Shown here piece after piece: positions 13,877-16,574 of a stretch of DNA of 16,574 bases. The translations under genes and the position numbers were made by a program. Numbering within the stretch: the first letter of the stretch is position 1; each line of letters opens with the position of its first letter. The stretch is taken from contig JAAZGD010000120.1 of NCBI GenBank assembly GCA_012511395.1, positions 1 through 16,574 on the forward strand, in the 5' to 3' direction. Under the pieces are notes generated by a model, which saw nothing but the letters and a program-made list of their open reading frames with translations, was not told the origin of the DNA and searched no databases. The DNA is from Clostridiales bacterium (GTDB lineage: Bacteria; Bacillota; Clostridia; Peptostreptococcales; Anaerovoracaceae).

Positions 13877-16501
13877 ATGGAAACAAAGTATATTTATCTG
13901 TTTAAAGAAGGCAGTGGAAAGATGCGGGAACTCCTTGGCGGAAAAGGGGCGAATCTTGCTGAAATGACCAATCTTGGGATGCCTGTACCTCAAGGGTTCA
14001 CCGTTACCACAGAAGCCTGTACCAAGTATTATGAGGACGGGGGGAAAATCTCGGATGACCTGAAAGAAGAAATATTTAACTATGTATCTATAATGGAAGA
14101 GATTACAGGGAAGAAATTTGGAGATCCCTTAAATCCTCTTTTAGTATCGGTACGTTCAGGCTCAAGAGCATCAATGCCGGGGATGATGGATACCGTTTTA
14201 AATCTGGGGATGAACAAAGAAGTGGCCAAAGGCCTTATTGCCCTTACCAATAATCCCAGATTTGTATATGACTCTTACAGAAGGTTCATAACAATGTTTT
14301 CCGATGTGGTTATGGAACTTGGAAAGGAAGGCTTTGATGAAATCCTTGAAGCCATGAAAAAAAGAAAGGGTGCTGAAAAGGATACAGATCTTGACAAGGA
14401 TGATATGCAGGAGTTGGTTAAGCTTTTCAAGGACCATTACAAGGAAAAGCTGGGGAAGGCCTTTCCCGAAGACCCTAAGGAACAGCTGTTAGATGCTGTT
14501 AGGGCTGTATTCAGAAGCTGGAACAATCCAAGGGCCATTTCCTACAGAAGGCTTCACGATATTCCCGGCGACTGGGGAACAGCAGTAAATGTTCAATCTA
14601 TGGTTTATGGAAATATGGGAGATGACTCCGGAACGGGAGTTGCTTTTACGAGAAATCCTGCCACCGGGGAAAAGAAACTTTTTGGAGAGTTCCTAACCAA
14701 CGCTCAAGGTGAAGACGTTGTTGCAGGTATAAGAACACCTGAACCCATCGATAACCTTAAGGACCTGATGCCTGATGTTTACAAGCAGTTCTCTGAAATT
14801 GCATCAAAGCTTGATACTCACTACAAGGACATGCAGGATATGGAGTTTACCATTGAAAAAGGAAAACTCTATATGCTTCAGACGAGAAACGGTAAAAGAA
14901 CCGCCCAAGCCGGATTAAGGATAGCAGTGGAGCTATTTGAAGACGGTACTTGCACAAAGGAAGAAGCTCTTATGAAGGTGGATTCAAAGTATCTTGATTC
15001 ACTTTTACACCCGCAGTTTGATGAAGCTGAACTTAAAAAAGCGAAGCCTGTATCATCAGGTCTTGCAGCATCACCCGGGGCTGCTTACGGAGCTGTGTGC
15101 TTTACTGCGGAAGATGCAAGGGAAAAGGCGGAAAAAGGCCCTGTACTTTTAGTAAGGGTAGAAACATCACCTGAAGATATTGAAGGCATGAATGCGGCTC
15201 AAGGTATTTTAACCGCAAGGGGTGGAATGACATCTCACGCTGCGGTAGTTGCAAGAGGCATGGGCAAATGCTGTGTATCAGGATGCGGTGATTTAGAGAT
15301 AAACTATGAAAAGAAAGAGATGAAAGTTAAAGGGAATCTTGTAAAGGAAGGAGATATCCTTTCAATTGATGGAACTACAGGTAATGTTTATTTAGGCAAA
15401 ATAGATACTGTGGAAGCAACTGTTTCTGGAAACTTTCAAACAGTGATGGAATGGGCTGATGAATTCAGAAGATTAAAGGTGAGAGCAAATGCAGATACAC
15501 CTCAAGATGCACAGACTGCTATAAAATTTGGCGCAGAAGGAATAGGTCTCGCAAGGACTGAGCACATGTTCTTCAGTGAAGACAGAATTTTAACCATGAG
15601 GCAAATGATACTTTCAAAGACGGTGGAACAGAGGCAAAAGGCTTTGGATAAGCTTTTACCACTTCAGCAAGTAGACTTTGAAGAGATCTACAAAGTGATG
15701 GAGGAAAGGCCTGTTACTATAAGGCTATTAGATCCGCCTCTTCACGAGTTTTTGCCTCAGGATGAGCAGAGCATCAAGGTCCTTGCCAAAACCATGGACA
15801 TTTCTGTGGAGGAAATTAAACAGACTATAGAGAGCCTTCATGAAACAAACCCCATGATGGGCCACAGGGGCTGCAGACTGGCTGTCAGCTATCCTGAAAT
15901 TGCAACTATGCAGGCAAGAGCTATTGCAAGGGCTGCAACGAAGGTTAAGAAGGAAACAGGCCTTAACATTAAGCCTGAGATAATGATACCTTTAGTGGGA
16001 GAAGTAAAAGAAATGAAGTTTGTTAAGGACATAGTTGTAAAGGCAGTAGAAGAGGTTTTGAAAAAAGAAGATATGGCCCTAGAATATCTTGTTGGAACCA
16101 TGATTGAAATTCCAAGAGCTGCTCTTACTGCTGATGAAGTTGCAAAGGAAGCTGAGTTTTTCAGTTTTGGTACTAACGACTTAACACAAATGACCTTTGG
16201 CTTTAGCCGTGATGATGCAGGAAAATTCTTAGGCGACTACTATAGCAAGAAGATTTATGAGAGCGATCCTTTCGTAAGAGTAGATGAAAAGGGCGTAGGA
16301 AAGCTTGTAGAGATGGGCGTTAAACTTGGCAGGCAGACTAAGAAGAACTTAAAGATAGGAGTCTGTGGTGAACATGGAGGGGACCCTGGTTCTGTAGAGT
16401 TTTTCCATAGGGTTGGACTTGATTACGTATCCTGCTCACCTTTCAGGGTGCCTATTGCAAGACTAGCAGCAGCACAAGCAGCTATTACTTATAAAGGATA
16501 G
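13877..16501 (+). CDS. ppdK: Pyruvate, phosphate dikinase
   Basis: PpdK interconverts pyruvate, ATP and phosphate with phosphoenolpyruvate, AMP and pyrophosphate in the cytosol. Anaerobes use it in either direction between glycolysis and gluconeogenesis. The 874 residues equal the length of the Clostridium symbiosum enzyme. Order of domains: N-terminal nucleotide-binding domain (GGKGANLAEM at 22-31, SVRSGSRASMPGMMDTVLN near 92-110), the swivelling phosphohistidine domain with GGMTSHAAVVARG (catalytic H454), and the C-terminal PEP/pyruvate barrel (GIGLARTEHMF, FGTNDLTQMTFGFSRDD, and C830 in GVCGEHGGDP). Both catalytic residues are present at the expected places. The PEP synthase alternative is excluded by length and motifs. 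It has its own promoter and terminator. A pyruvate-to-PEP step would help carbon from C1 metabolism reach sugars, but the link with the methyltransferase operon is only by position. Confidence 0.98.
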   Translation: METKYIYLFKEGSGKMRELLGGKGANLAEMTNLGMPVPQGFTVTTEACTKYYEDGGKISDDLKEEIFNYVSIMEEITGKKFGDPLNPLLVSVRSGSRASMPGMMDTVLNLGMNKEVAKGLIALTNNPRFVYDSYRRFITMFSDVVMELGKEGFDEILEAMKKRKGAEKDTDLDKDDMQELVKLFKDHYKEKLGKAFPEDPKEQLLDAVRAVFRSWNNPRAISYRRLHDIPGDWGTAVNVQSMVYGNMGDDSGTGVAFTRNPATGEKKLFGEFLTNAQGEDVVAGIRTPEPIDNLKDLMPDVYKQFSEIASKLDTHYKDMQDMEFTIEKGKLYMLQTRNGKRTAQAGLRIAVELFEDGTCTKEEALMKVDSKYLDSLLHPQFDEAELKKAKPVSSGLAASPGAAYGAVCFTAEDAREKAEKGPVLLVRVETSPEDIEGMNAAQGILTARGGMTSHAAVVARGMGKCCVSGCGDLEINYEKKEMKVKGNLVKEGDILSIDGTTGNVYLGKIDTVEATVSGNFQTVMEWADEFRRLKVRANADTPQDAQTAIKFGAEGIGLARTEHMFFSEDRILTMRQMILSKTVEQRQKALDKLLPLQQVDFEEIYKVMEERPVTIRLLDPPLHEFLPQDEQSIKVLAKTMDISVEEIKQTIESLHETNPMMGHRGCRLAVSYPEIATMQARAIARAATKVKKETGLNIKPEIMIPLVGEVKEMKFVKDIVVKAVEEVLKKEDMALEYLVGTMIEIPRAALTADEVAKEAEFFSFGTNDLTQMTFGFSRDDAGKFLGDYYSKKIYESDPFVRVDEKGVGKLVEMGVKLGRQTKKNLKIGVCGEHGGDPGSVEFFHRVGLDYVSCSPFRVPIARLAAAQAAITYKG

Positions 16502-16520
16502 TATATTTGAAAAAGAAAAA

Positions 16521-16550
16521 GGTGCCATTTTCCATAATGGTACTTTTTTT
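16521..16550 (+). terminator. Intrinsic terminator after ppdK
   Basis: GGTGCCATT (16521-16529) pairs with AATGGTACT (16536-16544, with G-T wobbles) around TTCCAT and runs into seven T. It lies 20 bases after the ppdK stop. Confidence 0.9.
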
Positions 16551-16574
16551 GGATAAAATTAATTAAAAAAACAA

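Overview
The window looks like an AT-rich anaerobic member of the Bacillota (class Clostridia). The evidence is strong AGGAGG-type ribosome binding sites, sigma-A promoters, many AGA/AGG arginine codons, a clostridial-size pyruvate phosphate dikinase, TRAP transport genes, radical SAM genes and a corrinoid methyltransferase set of the kind found in acetogens and related anaerobes. This is inferred from gene content; no species-level marker is visible.

Layout. (1) 1-4292, plus strand: a tight run made of the 3' end of argS, a short radical SAM gene, a B12-binding radical SAM gene (DUF4080 type) broken by an in-frame TAA, and a TPR gene. The last three are joined by TAATG stop/start overlaps. 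(2) 4320-4706: a strong promoter, tRNA-Asn(GTT), tRNA-Leu(TAA), an initiator tRNA-fMet with a damaged T stem, and a terminator. (3) 4797-7973, minus strand: a TRAP transporter operon transcribed dctP-dctQ-dctM. It has its own promoter, a structured leader, an intercistronic hairpin after dctP, and a terminator. Here dctP also carries an in-frame TAA. (4) 7981-8495: an AT-rich gap with one doubtful 66-residue ORF, then tRNA-Pro(GGG) and a hairpin terminator that can serve both strands. (5) 8513-9991, minus strand: two tandem leucine-rich-repeat lipoproteins that share a 78-bp, nearly identical module. (6) 10108-10617: a monocistronic FlK-like hotdog thioesterase. (7) 10633-13814: a three-gene methyltransferase operon (corrinoid protein, non-pyrrolysine MttB homologue, UroD-fold methylase) behind a perfect dyad that looks like an operator. 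(8) 13831-16550: ppdK with its own extended -10 promoter and a terminator.

How the parts may work together. The MttB homologue would move a methyl group from an unknown methylated substrate, probably a quaternary amine, to the corrinoid protein. The UroD-fold protein would then move it to a thiol or pterin acceptor. The substrate and the final acceptor cannot be read from the sequence, and no reductive activase for the corrinoid protein is present. The TRAP operon would import a small, probably anionic, solute, but its binding protein gene is interrupted as written.

The most notable points are the two independent in-frame UAA codons in otherwise intact genes, the methyltransferase operon with a CoM-methylase-like partner in a bacterium, the candidate operator in front of it, a dctP leader that may sequester its ribosome binding site, and an initiator tRNA with two adjacent T-stem mismatches. 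I see no CRISPR array, insertion sequence, prophage or replication origin.
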